Virus record (IMG/VR): IMGVR_UViG_3300027816_000108
Coordinates: 1-63,869 of that record
Origin: a virus
Strand: one strand, 5' to 3'
Length of the DNA stretch: 63,869 nt
Position numbers and translations under genes: made by a program. The notes below the pieces were generated by a model. That model was not told the DNA's origin and did no database searches. It was given only the letters and a program-made list of their open reading frames with translations. Shown here one piece after another: positions 33,288 to 43,068 of this stretch. Each line of letters begins with the position of its first letter. The first letter of the stretch is position 1.

Positions 33288-35107
33288 CGACAATCATAGA
33301 CAACACAAAACCCCGTGCCCCGATATTTGAATATGAACCAACACCAATATTTCGAACAACTTTAGAGGAACAGAAGTATTGGCAAGAAGAAAAGCGCAGG
33401 TGGTTAGAGGGCTATGGGGAAATGACAGGCCCACTATACTATTACGCCACGCAGATAAAGCTAAAAGACCGTTTAACGGGTAGGATATTCCGACCAACGG
33501 TACGGGATGCAGACCTCATCATATTTAAGGCAATAGAAGATGCACAAAAAGAGGGCAACGCACTTTATTTTTTAAAGGCACGTGGTATAGGATTTAGTTC
33601 AATAGGCATGGCATTGCCGTTTTATTATTTTAGGGTATTCCCGAATAGTAACTGCGTAGCCACAAGCAAAGATAAGAAGACCCTTGCAACGCTGTTTAAG
33701 GACAAGACAATTATAGCGTATGAGAATTTTGAAAGCCCCTATGTAAAACCCGATATATTGGCAAAGAACGAAACCGCCAATGAATCGTATTTATCGGTGG
33801 GGATGAAATACCTAAACGAAGACGGAAAGGAAAAGTACGCCACAAGCAATTTATATTGTAGGGATACGCAGGAAAGTGATAAGGCAGCAACCAACTTTTC
33901 GGGTGGTGGTGCGATATACGGGTTTGCGGACGAAGCAAGTTTGATGCCCCGACTAATGCTGTTTTTTAACTCAGCTATTGAGATATTCAAAAACACCGAT
34001 GGAAAGATAGCAGGTACACTTGTAATGGGTGGAACAGCCGAAGCAAGCATGGGCGCAGAGCATATCCAAAAGATACAGGGGATATGGGAAAACGCAGATG
34101 CGCTAAACATTAAGCCCCTATTTTTACCCGCAACGTATGGCAAGTACATGACAAACGGATGGAGTGACCACAAAAAAGCCGAAGAAGAGATACTAAAAGA
34201 ACGGGAAAAGAAAGCCAAGTTAAATGACGGGGGTGAATCGTTAAAGGCGTATATTAAAAACCACCCCCTAACCATTGAAGATATATTTGATTTCGGGGGT
34301 AGTTCAAGGTTTGATGACTATGCGGTACAATGTATTAACGAACAAACCAAAATAGTGTTAAAAGACCCCGCAATGCCCAAGTACGATATAATTGAAAGCA
34401 ACGGGGAAGTGGTAGCCGTACCCACAAAAAACGGGAAAATAGAGATATTGGAACACCCCAAGCCCAATGTGAAGTATGTTATAGGGATTGACGGTATTAT
34501 GACCTCGCAGCTAACAAGCAGCGAAAAAGATAGCAAGACATCAAAGTTTTCATGTATAACCATGAAGGGGGTTGACCCGCAAGCAGATTTGCAGTTTGCC
34601 CCGATATGCAGATATAGTGAACGCCCCAAGTCCATACAAGACGCAAACGAAACAGCCATACGCATATTGAAGTATTACAACAAATACGATAAAGCAGGTA
34701 TGATAGGGGAATTGAACGCAGGGGGTGAGCATATTGTAAAGTTAGCCATGACAAAAGGATTGTTTCACAAAATGATAATCCGAAAAGACCTAAATAAAAA
34801 AGGGTTTGTAGATACCAACAAAGTTTGGTTTTACCGAAACGATGCGATAAAAGAGTGGCAGAACGAAGCAGCCAACGTGTACTTTAAAAAATATGCAGGT
34901 ATGGTAAAGTACATTGACCTGCTAAAAGACGCACAAAAGAATATCACAGACAATACGGACGACCTTGATGCATTTATGGCTTGTTTGTATGGGTGGGGAA
35001 CGGGGGATTTGTTGGAAGAAAAAACCGTAGAACGCAAGCCCCGAAAGATAAGCATTTGCAGGTGGAATCCCCTTACAAATAAATACGAATGGACAGAGGT
35101 AGGATAG
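33284..35107 (+). CDS. Terminase large subunit
   Basis: A 607-residue DNA-packaging motor. The ATPase half has a variant Walker A, KARGIGFSS (residues ~98-106), and Walker B GFADEAS with D216 and E217. The RNase H-like nuclease half shows YVIGIDG (~400), GELNAGG (~485) and TDDLDAFM near 560, giving the expected acidic triad. It cuts and translocates concatemeric DNA into proheads. Packaging type (headful or cos/DTR) cannot be told from the sequence alone. Confidence 0.9.
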   Translation: MTTIIDNTKPRAPIFEYEPTPIFRTTLEEQKYWQEEKRRWLEGYGEMTGPLYYYATQIKLKDRLTGRIFRPTVRDADLIIFKAIEDAQKEGNALYFLKARGIGFSSIGMALPFYYFRVFPNSNCVATSKDKKTLATLFKDKTIIAYENFESPYVKPDILAKNETANESYLSVGMKYLNEDGKEKYATSNLYCRDTQESDKAATNFSGGGAIYGFADEASLMPRLMLFFNSAIEIFKNTDGKIAGTLVMGGTAEASMGAEHIQKIQGIWENADALNIKPLFLPATYGKYMTNGWSDHKKAEEEILKEREKKAKLNDGGESLKAYIKNHPLTIEDIFDFGGSSRFDDYAVQCINEQTKIVLKDPAMPKYDIIESNGEVVAVPTKNGKIEILEHPKPNVKYVIGIDGIMTSQLTSSEKDSKTSKFSCITMKGVDPQADLQFAPICRYSERPKSIQDANETAIRILKYYNKYDKAGMIGELNAGGEHIVKLAMTKGLFHKMIIRKDLNKKGFVDTNKVWFYRNDAIKEWQNEAANVYFKKYAGMVKYIDLLKDAQKNITDNTDDLDAFMACLYGWGTGDLLEEKTVERKPRKISICRWNPLTNKYEWTEVG

Positions 35108-35133
35108 TGTTTGTTAAATTAGACATTTAATGT

Positions 35134-35141
35134 TATATTTG
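35134..35141 (+). promoter_or_regulatory. TAnnTTTG promoter of portal gene
   Basis: TATATTTG, 17 nt before ATG 35159. Confidence 0.65.
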
Positions 35142-35158
35142 TCCAATATACTGCATAT

Positions 35159-37276
35159 ATGAACCCAAGTGTATTACCATATTCCCCGTTAGCGGTACAA
35201 CCCTCACAGCGTAAAAAGGATTGGACAGAAGAAGACTATATCTCAAACCTGCGTTGGTTATCTTCACAATACAACAGACCCATATTTGATTATGGGTACA
35301 GCACCACAACGGGTAGAGCAGCCGTAGTTCCGAATTGGGTACAGAATTACATAGCCAACGAATCATATTACCAACAAAGGCAAGCCATTACCCCATACGG
35401 TTTTTTTGCGGTTGACGAAACCAATAAGCCTACAAGCACAATCATGTATCAGGGTTCAGACATACGTGAGTTGATTGACCAAGTGGTAGGTAATTTGATG
35501 CAGCCGTTAAAGACATTGCCAAAAATGATTACGGCAATATCGGTAAGCCCCAATGCGGTTACACGCAAAATGATATTAAAGGACTTAGCGAAACTGCGTG
35601 TAGCAAACAAAGTTTATTTTGATATTTTAGAAGATATTTCGGGTGTGGGCTTTCAGCCAATGGGCGATTTGGACTTTGAGGACGAAGCGCAGATTGAGCA
35701 GTTTTTTACCACATTCCGTGATGACTTAGAAAAAGCCTACATAGCCCTTGCAAAAGATTCTTGTTACAGAAACCATTGGATAGAAGTATTTAGTAAATCA
35801 GCCCTTTACTATTGTATTGGGGGATTTGCCATGATGCGCCATAGTGTACGTAACGGCAAAGTTTGGTGGGATATTGTAGAACCCCGTAACGCAATATGGG
35901 ATAATTTCCGAAGCAGCGACCAACACAGATATGACCGTTTTGCAGGTGAAGTACGCATGATGACCATACCTGAATTGGTAACATTGTACGACTTTACCGA
36001 ACAAGAACAAAAGGAACTTGAAACCATAGCCCAAAGCCGTGATTCATGGACAACCTATAATTGGGTGTACGGTGGATATACATTCTATTGGTGGAACAGC
36101 GACAATAAAGGTGTTCCCGTAGTAGCAACCGTAGAGGGACAATGGCGTTCACTTGAATTTGTAAACGGTGAGTGGATTGAAGTAATCCGTGAGGGTGTAT
36201 TAATCGGTAACAAATACATCAAAAATTACGGTATATCCAAGAACACCCCCGAAGAACGTGATGACAAGAGCAAACTTAAATTCAGGTATGTAACCGTTAC
36301 CCCAAGTGTACTTTCAGGGGTAAACATGAGTATGATTGACGTACTCAAAAAATATCAGGATTTAAAAGATGCGTTCAAAACAAAACTGATTCAGTTAGTA
36401 GCCCGTTCAAAGGGTAAGGGATATTTTGTAAACGCCAACAAATTGCCCGAAGGCATGAACACTCCTGAGATTATATCGCAGTTATCCCAAGCAGGTATAG
36501 CGGTGCTTGAGGGTGATTTGATTGACGAGGGTAACAACAGCAAAGGCACACGTTTGGTTGAGCAGATTGACATGACCCTTGACCCAAGCATATTAGGGCT
36601 TGCACAATTGATACAGCAGGAACGAAACTACATGGACAATATTATATCCATGCCTGCGTCAGCACGTGGCGTAGTAACAAACTACCAAAGTGCAGACCAA
36701 ATAATGAGCAACATACAGCAATCCCGTGCAGGGCTTGACTATTTCTATACATCGTTCTATACGTGGGTACTGCGTAACCTTGAGTTAAGCGCAGACATGA
36801 TGAAAAACCTGATAGGCACAGAAGAGGATGACGAAGAGTACACCCCGTTGATTGTAGGTGATACTATGTATGAGATGCTTAAAATGGAAAACATAGCCGA
36901 AATGCCATTTACTGATTTTGCTATGAGCCTAAGCATTGATGACTTCGCCAACGAACAAGACAAGAAGATGATGCAGCAGGTAGCATTGCAACTTGCCACA
37001 GCAGGGGCTATTACAATGGCAGACTACACAAGACTGCTATCCATGACAAGCAAAACAGAAATAGCTAATTATTTCCAATACATTGACGAGAAGAAGAAGC
37101 AAGAGCAGATGATGATGCAGCAGCAACAAGCAGAACAAGCTATTCAACAGCAAGAGATGTCACGTCAAACACAGCTTGATTCAACAGCTATATCAGCCGA
37201 TGCGGGTATTCAAAAAGAGTTGATTAAGCAGGATACAGAATTAGCAAAGATGGATAGAAATGAATCACTTGGATAG
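35159..37276 (+). CDS. Portal protein
   Basis: A 705-residue protein directly after the terminase. The N-terminal half has the portal-type mix of helices and strands; the C-terminal ~80 residues are a Gln/Met-rich helix (KKKQEQMMMQQQQAEQAIQQ). It should form the dodecameric ring at the DNA entry vertex. Its end overlaps the end of an antisense RHH gene by 12 bases. Confidence 0.8.
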   Translation: MNPSVLPYSPLAVQPSQRKKDWTEEDYISNLRWLSSQYNRPIFDYGYSTTTGRAAVVPNWVQNYIANESYYQQRQAITPYGFFAVDETNKPTSTIMYQGSDIRELIDQVVGNLMQPLKTLPKMITAISVSPNAVTRKMILKDLAKLRVANKVYFDILEDISGVGFQPMGDLDFEDEAQIEQFFTTFRDDLEKAYIALAKDSCYRNHWIEVFSKSALYYCIGGFAMMRHSVRNGKVWWDIVEPRNAIWDNFRSSDQHRYDRFAGEVRMMTIPELVTLYDFTEQEQKELETIAQSRDSWTTYNWVYGGYTFYWWNSDNKGVPVVATVEGQWRSLEFVNGEWIEVIREGVLIGNKYIKNYGISKNTPEERDDKSKLKFRYVTVTPSVLSGVNMSMIDVLKKYQDLKDAFKTKLIQLVARSKGKGYFVNANKLPEGMNTPEIISQLSQAGIAVLEGDLIDEGNNSKGTRLVEQIDMTLDPSILGLAQLIQQERNYMDNIISMPASARGVVTNYQSADQIMSNIQQSRAGLDYFYTSFYTWVLRNLELSADMMKNLIGTEEDDEEYTPLIVGDTMYEMLKMENIAEMPFTDFAMSLSIDDFANEQDKKMMQQVALQLATAGAITMADYTRLLSMTSKTEIANYFQYIDEKKKQEQMMMQQQQAEQAIQQQEMSRQTQLDSTAISADAGIQKELIKQDTELAKMDRNESLG

Positions 37277-37447
37277 GAAACTTTCCACCAAGACTTTCAC
37301 CCACATAGATTCGGTATTAACACCGATACCTTTCATCTTATTCATTAAAAGTTCATAGCGTGCGGGGCTGATACGTCCCGTTAAACGAACCATTTTGTAG
37401 TCGCTTTTTGCGGCTTCAAGTTTATCTTCTTGTTTTTTAAAATCCAT
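37265..37447 (-). CDS. Ribbon-helix-helix-like regulator inside the head operon
   Basis: A 60-residue protein with a charged N-terminus and YKMVRLTGRISPARYELLMNK, then NTESMWVKVLVESFL, which fits a strand-helix-turn-helix RHH plan. It is transcribed against the late genes from its own promoter (37475-37482). A TGTCA-N5-TGACA palindrome lies between promoter and start. The divergent scaffold promoter at 37516-37523 shares this small control region, so the protein may tune head-gene expression. Confidence 0.65.
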   Translation of the reverse strand: MDFKKQEDKLEAAKSDYKMVRLTGRISPARYELLMNKMKGIGVNTESMWVKVLVESFLSK

Positions 37448-37457
37448 AGGCACAAGT

Positions 37458-37472
37458 TGTCACAAATTGACA
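37458..37472. promoter_or_regulatory. Palindromic operator candidate TGTCA-N5-TGACA
   Basis: Perfect five-base arms in the 5' leader of the RHH-like gene, about 45 bp from the scaffold -7 element. Confidence 0.5.
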
Positions 37473-37474
37473 CC

Positions 37475-37482
37475 CAAAGATA
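37475..37482 (-). promoter_or_regulatory. TAnnTTTG promoter of the antisense RHH-like gene
   Basis: TATCTTTG on the minus strand, 27 nt before ATG 37447. Confidence 0.55.
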
Positions 37483-37515
37483 AGGCATTACATATTAATG
37501 TCCAAACTGTTATAC

Positions 37516-37523
37516 TATTTTTG
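37516..37523 (+). promoter_or_regulatory. TAnnTTTG promoter of scaffold/capsid operon
   Basis: TATTTTTG, 19 nt before ATG 37543. Confidence 0.7.
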
Positions 37524-37542
37524 TATAAAAAATTGGACATTT

Positions 37543-38643
37543 ATGGAAGGTAATGAAGATTTTAAAGTGTTAGACGATTTTGATATGGAGGCATTTCTTG
37601 CTCAGAATCAAAACGCTACCACAGAAAAAACAGAAGAAAAGCAGGAGAGTACCCCTGCTGCCGAAACAACTGAAGCCACAACCGAAGCGGTAACAACCGA
37701 ACAGGTGCAGGACGAAGAAGAAGGCGAAAGTGGTACTAAGTTCTTACAATTTTTGACAGGCGAAACACAAGCCACTACAAGTGAAGAAGAAACCAAGAAA
37801 GCCGAAGTTCCGCAGGAAATCCTGAGTGAACTTGAATCGTACAAAGAGAAGCTATCTAAGTACGAAAGAAATCAGTTTCTGAAAGCAGTAGTGGAAATGG
37901 GTTTAAACCCTGATGACGCAAAGGCTATTGCCAAAGAGATTTTGGGAACAGACGTAAGCAATATGTCCGTAAATGACTTACTTGCAATGGATACCAAATC
38001 TGAAACAGGCTTAGACGGTGATGACTTGCAGGATGCTATTGACGCTGAGATTTCGTATTACGAATCATTAACCCCACGTCAAAAGGCGCAGTTTGAAAAA
38101 GAACTACGTGGCAAGTACAACCAAACATCCGAAAGCAAATTGCTGAAAAGTATTTTGGAATCAACCCCAAAAGAACAGCAAAAGATGTCACAGGAACAGA
38201 TTGATGCTATGCTTGCCGAAGACCGCAGACAACTCAATGAAGTTGTAAAGCAGTTTGTGGGGCAAGATTTAATGGGATTTAAAGTTGACGAATCGGTGGC
38301 CAAACAGATTATTGATTCGTATGACAACTACCCGTTCAAGCATTTCAACGATGACGGCACGTTCAACGCAAAGGACTACGCTACCGATGTATTTATCAAA
38401 GCTAATTTCAACAAGATTGTAAATAGCGCAGTAGAATACGGTAAGCAGGTAGCCCTGAAACAAAGAACTAACCCTGATAAAAACGGGGTAGCAGGTGGCG
38501 CAGGAACACCGTCAACAGACAATCGCAAGCCCATAGAAAAGTTAGCAGAAGCTATTGACAACGATGAAGTCAAGGTGTATGGTAACGATGAGTTGCCCGA
38601 AGATGTAAGAAGAGTATTAGAACAACATTTAAAAAACAAATAA
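37543..38643 (+). CDS. Scaffolding protein
   Basis: A 366-residue, strongly acidic, helical protein just before the major capsid gene. Residues ~20-90 are a Glu/Thr-rich low-complexity stretch. The C-terminal part has charged helices and ends VLEQHLKNK, a typical basic coat-binding tail. It guides prohead assembly. I start at ATG 37543, after the promoter; a longer frame from 37498 would translate the promoter. Confidence 0.75.
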   Translation: MEGNEDFKVLDDFDMEAFLAQNQNATTEKTEEKQESTPAAETTEATTEAVTTEQVQDEEEGESGTKFLQFLTGETQATTSEEETKKAEVPQEILSELESYKEKLSKYERNQFLKAVVEMGLNPDDAKAIAKEILGTDVSNMSVNDLLAMDTKSETGLDGDDLQDAIDAEISYYESLTPRQKAQFEKELRGKYNQTSESKLLKSILESTPKEQQKMSQEQIDAMLAEDRRQLNEVVKQFVGQDLMGFKVDESVAKQIIDSYDNYPFKHFNDDGTFNAKDYATDVFIKANFNKIVNSAVEYGKQVALKQRTNPDKNGVAGGAGTPSTDNRKPIEKLAEAIDNDEVKVYGNDELPEDVRRVLEQHLKNK

Positions 38644-38655
38644 AAAAAGTAGATT

Positions 38656-39996
38656 ATGGCATTAAATTCACCATTTATCAATCCAAATCTGCCCCTGAAA
38701 TCAGTATTTGAGTTGAACGAACTCAATTACAGGCAGGTTGAGAAGCTCGTGCCCAAAATGGCACCCGCCTTCCAACGAAGTGTGATTTCTATCATCAGTG
38801 AGCAAATGGGTAAACCCGTGATGAAAAAGTCTGCAAACCGTGTGTTTGAGATTTATCGTCAACCTAACGACTACCCTGCTGCAACTATCGCTACAAGAAC
38901 TGCAAGTGGAACTAAACTTGTTCTTGAGTGGACTGATTCAACCTTCCAAGCTATTCGTCAGGGCAACCTTATCATTGCCAACAGCGGATGTCTTGGTTAC
39001 GTAGAAACAGTAGCCGCAGGAACTGTTACCATTGCTTTCTTTGCTAATCCTAACGGAAACACCTCATTCCAATCTGCTGACTTTGCCACAGGCGAATTAG
39101 CTATTGACGGTGGTGACTTAGGAAACCTGAACAACCGTGAATCTAAAACCACTCTGTTCACCCTGCCTATCCAATACAAGAACATTATTGGTCAGATTAA
39201 CGAATCAGTAACTATTGATTTCGAATCTGCTAACCAATACACTTGGATTCAAGGGCCTGACGGACAGATGTACTATGCTCACGCTAAAGTTGCTCAGTCT
39301 ATGGGTCGCATGAAGCAGTACGAATCACTGCGTATGGTAGGTGATTTCCCTGCTGTATTTGACGCTAACAATCCATTGTCAGGTTCACTGCTGTGGCAGA
39401 TTAAGAATCAAGGTGGACGTTCACGTTCTTTCTCAAGTGCTATCACTGAAACAGAATTTTTCGCTGCTGCTGACGACTTCGCAAACGCAGGTGGTTACAC
39501 CTCAAACGAAATCGTGATTGTATGCGGACGTAATTACCTGAGTGATATTCAGAAAAACGTGTTCAAGCAGTTTGTAACAACCGCAGGTAAAACAAACGTA
39601 GTAGGTGGCGAAACCGTAAAAGGTATTGACGCTTACGAATTTGGTTACAACGGTGTAACTTACAAATTTGTTGTTGACCGCTTCCTTGACAACCAACAGT
39701 TGTTCGGACAATCTACAATCTTCACAGGCGAATCTAAGCGTTCACACTCAGCTATTTGGATGTCCACATCCCCTGTTGCTACTGAGAACGGTGGTACTAT
39801 GCCTTTCATCTCTGATTACTACTACGGAGTAGCTGACATTATCGCTACCGAAGTTGACGGTATGATTGATGCAAAAGCTAACCCTGTAAAGAAAGGTGCT
39901 AATGGCAAACTTGCTTCTACCGTAGAACTTTCTCTGAACAAGTGTACACAGTTGAGCAATCCTGCTTCATGTTACTATCACTACACTGAGGCTTAA
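38656..39996 (+). CDS. Major capsid protein
   Basis: A 446-residue protein, 12 bases after the scaffold stop, with the long mixed alpha/beta form of HK97-fold shells (N-terminal arm with NSPFINPNLP, E-loop-like Gly/Thr strands, C-terminal FVVDRFLDNQQLFGQSTIF). Codon use differs clearly from its neighbours: many C-ending codons (TTC, AAC, ATC), as expected for the most highly expressed virion gene. The next gene shares this bias. Confidence 0.85.
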   Translation: MALNSPFINPNLPLKSVFELNELNYRQVEKLVPKMAPAFQRSVISIISEQMGKPVMKKSANRVFEIYRQPNDYPAATIATRTASGTKLVLEWTDSTFQAIRQGNLIIANSGCLGYVETVAAGTVTIAFFANPNGNTSFQSADFATGELAIDGGDLGNLNNRESKTTLFTLPIQYKNIIGQINESVTIDFESANQYTWIQGPDGQMYYAHAKVAQSMGRMKQYESLRMVGDFPAVFDANNPLSGSLLWQIKNQGGRSRSFSSAITETEFFAAADDFANAGGYTSNEIVIVCGRNYLSDIQKNVFKQFVTTAGKTNVVGGETVKGIDAYEFGYNGVTYKFVVDRFLDNQQLFGQSTIFTGESKRSHSAIWMSTSPVATENGGTMPFISDYYYGVADIIATEVDGMIDAKANPVKKGANGKLASTVELSLNKCTQLSNPASCYYHYTEA

Positions 39997-40001
39997 TTTT
40001 G

Positions 40002-40008
40002 AAAGGAG
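40002..40008 (+). promoter_or_regulatory. Unusual Shine-Dalgarno-like site
   Basis: AAAGGAG lies nine bases before ATG 40018. It is one of very few purine-rich ribosome sites in this window, where most starts have none, and may support high translation of an abundant protein. Confidence 0.5.
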
Positions 40009-40017
40009 AAAAATAAA

Positions 40018-41004
40018 ATGAATAGTAAAGTAATTGACTTAGCCGTACTTGATACAGTAACCGCCAACGGTACAGATTGTTCTGTATCGGGAGGTATTGT
40101 AACCCTGAAGGATATTGATGGCCCAATCTTAACAAGCGGACTTATCTCGGTTGAAACCAAAACAGCCGTAACAGCCGTAGCTAAGGTTGACATTGTTACC
40201 CCTTCAACCGTATCTAACAACGCTGTTTACAGCCTGACTTTGACCTACACCGATAGCAAAACAGGATTGTCAGTAGCTAAACCGATGACTTACACTTCAG
40301 ACGCATCTGCAAGTGCAACTGAAATCTGTAACGCATTCCGTTCTTACATCAACAGCACCCCTAACTGCCCTGTAACTGCATCAGGAACAACTACCTTGAT
40401 TCTGACTGCCGATTCAGGCTATCCTAACTCTTTTGTAACATCTACAAGCGACAGCAAATTCACTATCGCCACAGGTGGTTCAGGAGGTTCAACAGCGGGT
40501 GTAGTTGGTTATGGACTTGGTTCACAACTTGCTGCTAAATACCCTGAAGCTGAATACCCTGCTATTGCTAACTTGGTTGCTGCTTCTGCTTACACAGAGG
40601 TAATCGTAACTTACCAAGACCTCGCAGGTCAAGGTGAGAACTCAACCATGAGCAACGGTATCGTATCAGCAGTAATGCTTGTGAAAGAATCTGCTACTAA
40701 CTTTGCTGACCTGCTTGGTACTTACGGTACTGTAACAGGTTTGAGAGCAGGTTACGCAGTAACTATCACAGCCCCCGCTACTACAACTTGCGAAGTAACC
40801 GTTACCACAGGTGCTCTGACACTTGCAGGTGGTTCTGCTACCTTTGCCTCACTTGGCGCACAATCGGGCGATTATATCGCAATCGGTTCTGATGTTACCA
40901 AGATTACAGGCATCACAGGTGCTGCCGCAGGTTTTGGCACAAAGGTTACTGCTACCGCAGCCGCTACTTTCAAGTTGGCTGCATGGCGTAATCTCGGATT
41001 CTAA
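40018..41004 (+). CDS. Abundant capsid-associated protein (decoration or head fibre)
   Basis: A 328-residue protein rich in Thr, Ala, Gly and Ser with Ig-like beta repeats (TGLSVAKPMTYTSDASASAT, then ATTTCEVTVTTGALTLAGGS). It follows the major capsid gene, has the same C-rich codon use, and carries a Shine-Dalgarno-like site, so it is probably made in capsid-like amounts. A decoration or head-fibre role is most likely. A strong terminator follows. Confidence 0.6.
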   Translation: MNSKVIDLAVLDTVTANGTDCSVSGGIVTLKDIDGPILTSGLISVETKTAVTAVAKVDIVTPSTVSNNAVYSLTLTYTDSKTGLSVAKPMTYTSDASASATEICNAFRSYINSTPNCPVTASGTTTLILTADSGYPNSFVTSTSDSKFTIATGGSGGSTAGVVGYGLGSQLAAKYPEAEYPAIANLVAASAYTEVIVTYQDLAGQGENSTMSNGIVSAVMLVKESATNFADLLGTYGTVTGLRAGYAVTITAPATTTCEVTVTTGALTLAGGSATFASLGAQSGDYIAIGSDVTKITGITGAAAGFGTKVTATAAATFKLAAWRNLGF

Positions 41005-41029
41005 CCTTCCATTTCCGTCCGTTTCATAG

Positions 41030-41070
41030 CACAAGCCCACCCCTAAAAAGGTGGGTTTTGTGTTTTATTT
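41030..41070 (+). terminator. Terminator after the capsid genes
   Basis: CCCACC (41036-41041) pairs with GGTGGG (41050-41055), with ACAA/TTGT extension and a T-rich tail. Confidence 0.75.
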
Positions 41071-41091
41071 GCATTGTATAATAATTAGTAT

Positions 41092-41099
41092 TATATTTG
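41092..41099 (+). promoter_or_regulatory. TAnnTTTG promoter
   Basis: TATATTTG, 18 nt before ATG 41118. Confidence 0.7.
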
Positions 41100-41117
41100 A
41101 ACAAAAAATTAGACAGA

Positions 41118-42353
41118 ATGGAAAAGGTTAAATTTCGTGTACAATCACGGTACATTGACACACAAGCCACCCCGATACTCATGCGTCATTTTAACAAGCA
41201 GTTAAGAACGCAGGTGGTTATGTTCAAAAACGGAGTAATTGAATTTAGAAACGCCACCCCTGATGAAGAGGATTTTTTGGATTCCATTGTGCTGACACAG
41301 CGTATGCACATTGAGGGTGGACATTTCAGGGTATATGCTGATTTTGAGTATGTTCCCGAACATTTAGAGGGTAAGTTAAACAGCGAATACGAGCGTTTGA
41401 ACAATATCCGCAACCGCAAATTGCACGAGTTTATGAAAATGGACAGCCGTGTAAAAAGCACAAACAATCAAAATATCATAGCCGACCCACCGTTTGAATT
41501 GGTAGAGGTTAGCGCAGATGTAATTGCCGAAGAAAAGAAGAACAAAGAGATTGCCACAGCGTCACAGAAGTTGACCGAAGTGTATAACAATAACGAAGAT
41601 TTGTTTGTAGATATTTGTTATGCGTATGGCATCCCGAATATTCAAAACTCAGAAAAGCAGAAGTTGTATAACTTGTGTATGAGCAAGTTGACAATTAATC
41701 CACAGGAATTTTTGAAACTTATCAACCAAAAAGATATTGCATTGCGTTCATTGGTACAACGTGCAATTAACTTTAAAGAGTTGAAAGACGGGCAAGAGAA
41801 AGGCATCATTGATATTACCCCGAACGGTAACTATATGTTAGACGGTGAGTTTATCGCAGCCAATATTGACGACTGCTATGAGCATTTCAAATCGCACGAA
41901 AAGCACAGACGTTATTTGGAAACCAAATTGGGGGTAGCTCCGTTGGTAGTTCACAGCACAATGGTAACAAAGGCAGCAGAAGACACTACCGAAACGGTTG
42001 AATTGACATTGGTTGACCATCAGATTTCGCAGCGTTATGCTGAAACAAACACCCGTGATATTAGGTTTAAATTGGCGCAAGCATGGCGCATTAAAGACCC
42101 TATTAAACGGGAAAAGAGAATTAACACCCTGCGTGAAGTGTATTCCAACAACTCGGTAAACGAAAAAATGTTTTTAAAAGAACTTGCCCGTTTGCAGAAA
42201 CGAGGTGTGGAAATGACCCCGCAACTGATTGATAAAAAGTATCTACCTATTAACGAAGATTACGTGGGTAAGAAAAAAGGTAATACAGAAGAATCGGAGT
42301 TGCCCGAAGTATCAGAGGTAGCCACCGATATTGACAACCCAACAGAAGAGTAA
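41118..42353 (+). CDS. Virion-operon protein of unknown function
   Basis: A 411-residue protein. The N-terminal ~90 residues form a compact beta domain (VVMFKNGVIEFRNATPDEEDFLDS). The rest is helical, with an acidic, low-complexity C-terminus. Its place between capsid and connector genes suggests a head-completion or assembly role. It forms a single-gene unit with promoter and terminator of its own. Confidence 0.55.
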   Translation: MEKVKFRVQSRYIDTQATPILMRHFNKQLRTQVVMFKNGVIEFRNATPDEEDFLDSIVLTQRMHIEGGHFRVYADFEYVPEHLEGKLNSEYERLNNIRNRKLHEFMKMDSRVKSTNNQNIIADPPFELVEVSADVIAEEKKNKEIATASQKLTEVYNNNEDLFVDICYAYGIPNIQNSEKQKLYNLCMSKLTINPQEFLKLINQKDIALRSLVQRAINFKELKDGQEKGIIDITPNGNYMLDGEFIAANIDDCYEHFKSHEKHRRYLETKLGVAPLVVHSTMVTKAAEDTTETVELTLVDHQISQRYAETNTRDIRFKLAQAWRIKDPIKREKRINTLREVYSNNSVNEKMFLKELARLQKRGVEMTPQLIDKKYLPINEDYVGKKKGNTEESELPEVSEVATDIDNPTEE

Positions 42354-42391
42354 TTGTGTGATTGTTTTCATATTTAATTGTTTAATTGGTT

Positions 42392-42425
42392 ACGAAAGCC
42401 CCGCTCAAAAGGTGGGGTTTTTCGT
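42392..42425 (+). terminator. Terminator
   Basis: ACGAAAGCCCC (42392-42402) pairs with GGGGTTTTTCGT (42414-42425), followed by TTTT. Confidence 0.75.
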
Positions 42426-42435
42426 TTTAAAATAG

Positions 42436-42443
42436 TATATTTG
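42436..42443 (+). promoter_or_regulatory. TAnnTTTG promoter, 4 nt before ATG 42448
   Basis: TATATTTG, then TACT, then ATG. Confidence 0.75.
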
Positions 42444-42447
42444 TACT

Positions 42448-43068
42448 ATGTTAGTCAGCGAAATAAAGAACAATTTTAATGTACAATGGGACGAGTTCTA
42501 TTCGGGTGAGATACCCGATGACCGTTTAAACTACATATTTGACCGTGCCCAAACGAACTATTGGGAGAAGATGATGAACAGCTATCAGATTAACAGCGCA
42601 GTAACCGCAGAGTTGCAGCCGTTGATTGTAAGTGCAACACCCGCTATTGCACCGTCAAACATTGTTCAGATTTCAAGCATACCCGATTATAAGCGTGTAT
42701 TGGCCGTTATGGCTACCTATACCGAAAACGGGGTAACATATACCGAATACGCTAAAGAATTGCCCACAGAAGAATTGGGGTCGTTTTTCAGCAGGGGAAC
42801 TGTACGCTACCCCCGTTACCGCATGGTGCAGGATAATGTGTACGTAATGCCCGAAAGTCCTGCGTTGTCATCATTGACCGTAACGTATTTCAGAAAGCCA
42901 TACGACATTGACTTTACCGATTTATTAGACCCCGATATTCCGTACATTGAAAAGAGTATTGCGGGAATTATAGACGAAGCGTTAGCCATTGCCTCTACGA
43001 TATACCGTGAGGATGGTTACTACAATGTAGCCGAACGTGAGCAGCGGGAAAATTCTAACTCGCTGTAA
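42448..43068 (+). CDS. Head-tail connector / ring protein
   Basis: A 206-residue protein with an N-terminal helix, a beta middle (VYVMPESPALSSLTVTYFRKPYDIDF) and a helical end. Size and place suit the adaptor that sits below the portal in short-tailed phages. No exact family was assigned. Confidence 0.55.
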   Translation: MLVSEIKNNFNVQWDEFYSGEIPDDRLNYIFDRAQTNYWEKMMNSYQINSAVTAELQPLIVSATPAIAPSNIVQISSIPDYKRVLAVMATYTENGVTYTEYAKELPTEELGSFFSRGTVRYPRYRMVQDNVYVMPESPALSSLTVTYFRKPYDIDFTDLLDPDIPYIEKSIAGIIDEALAIASTIYREDGYYNVAEREQRENSNSL

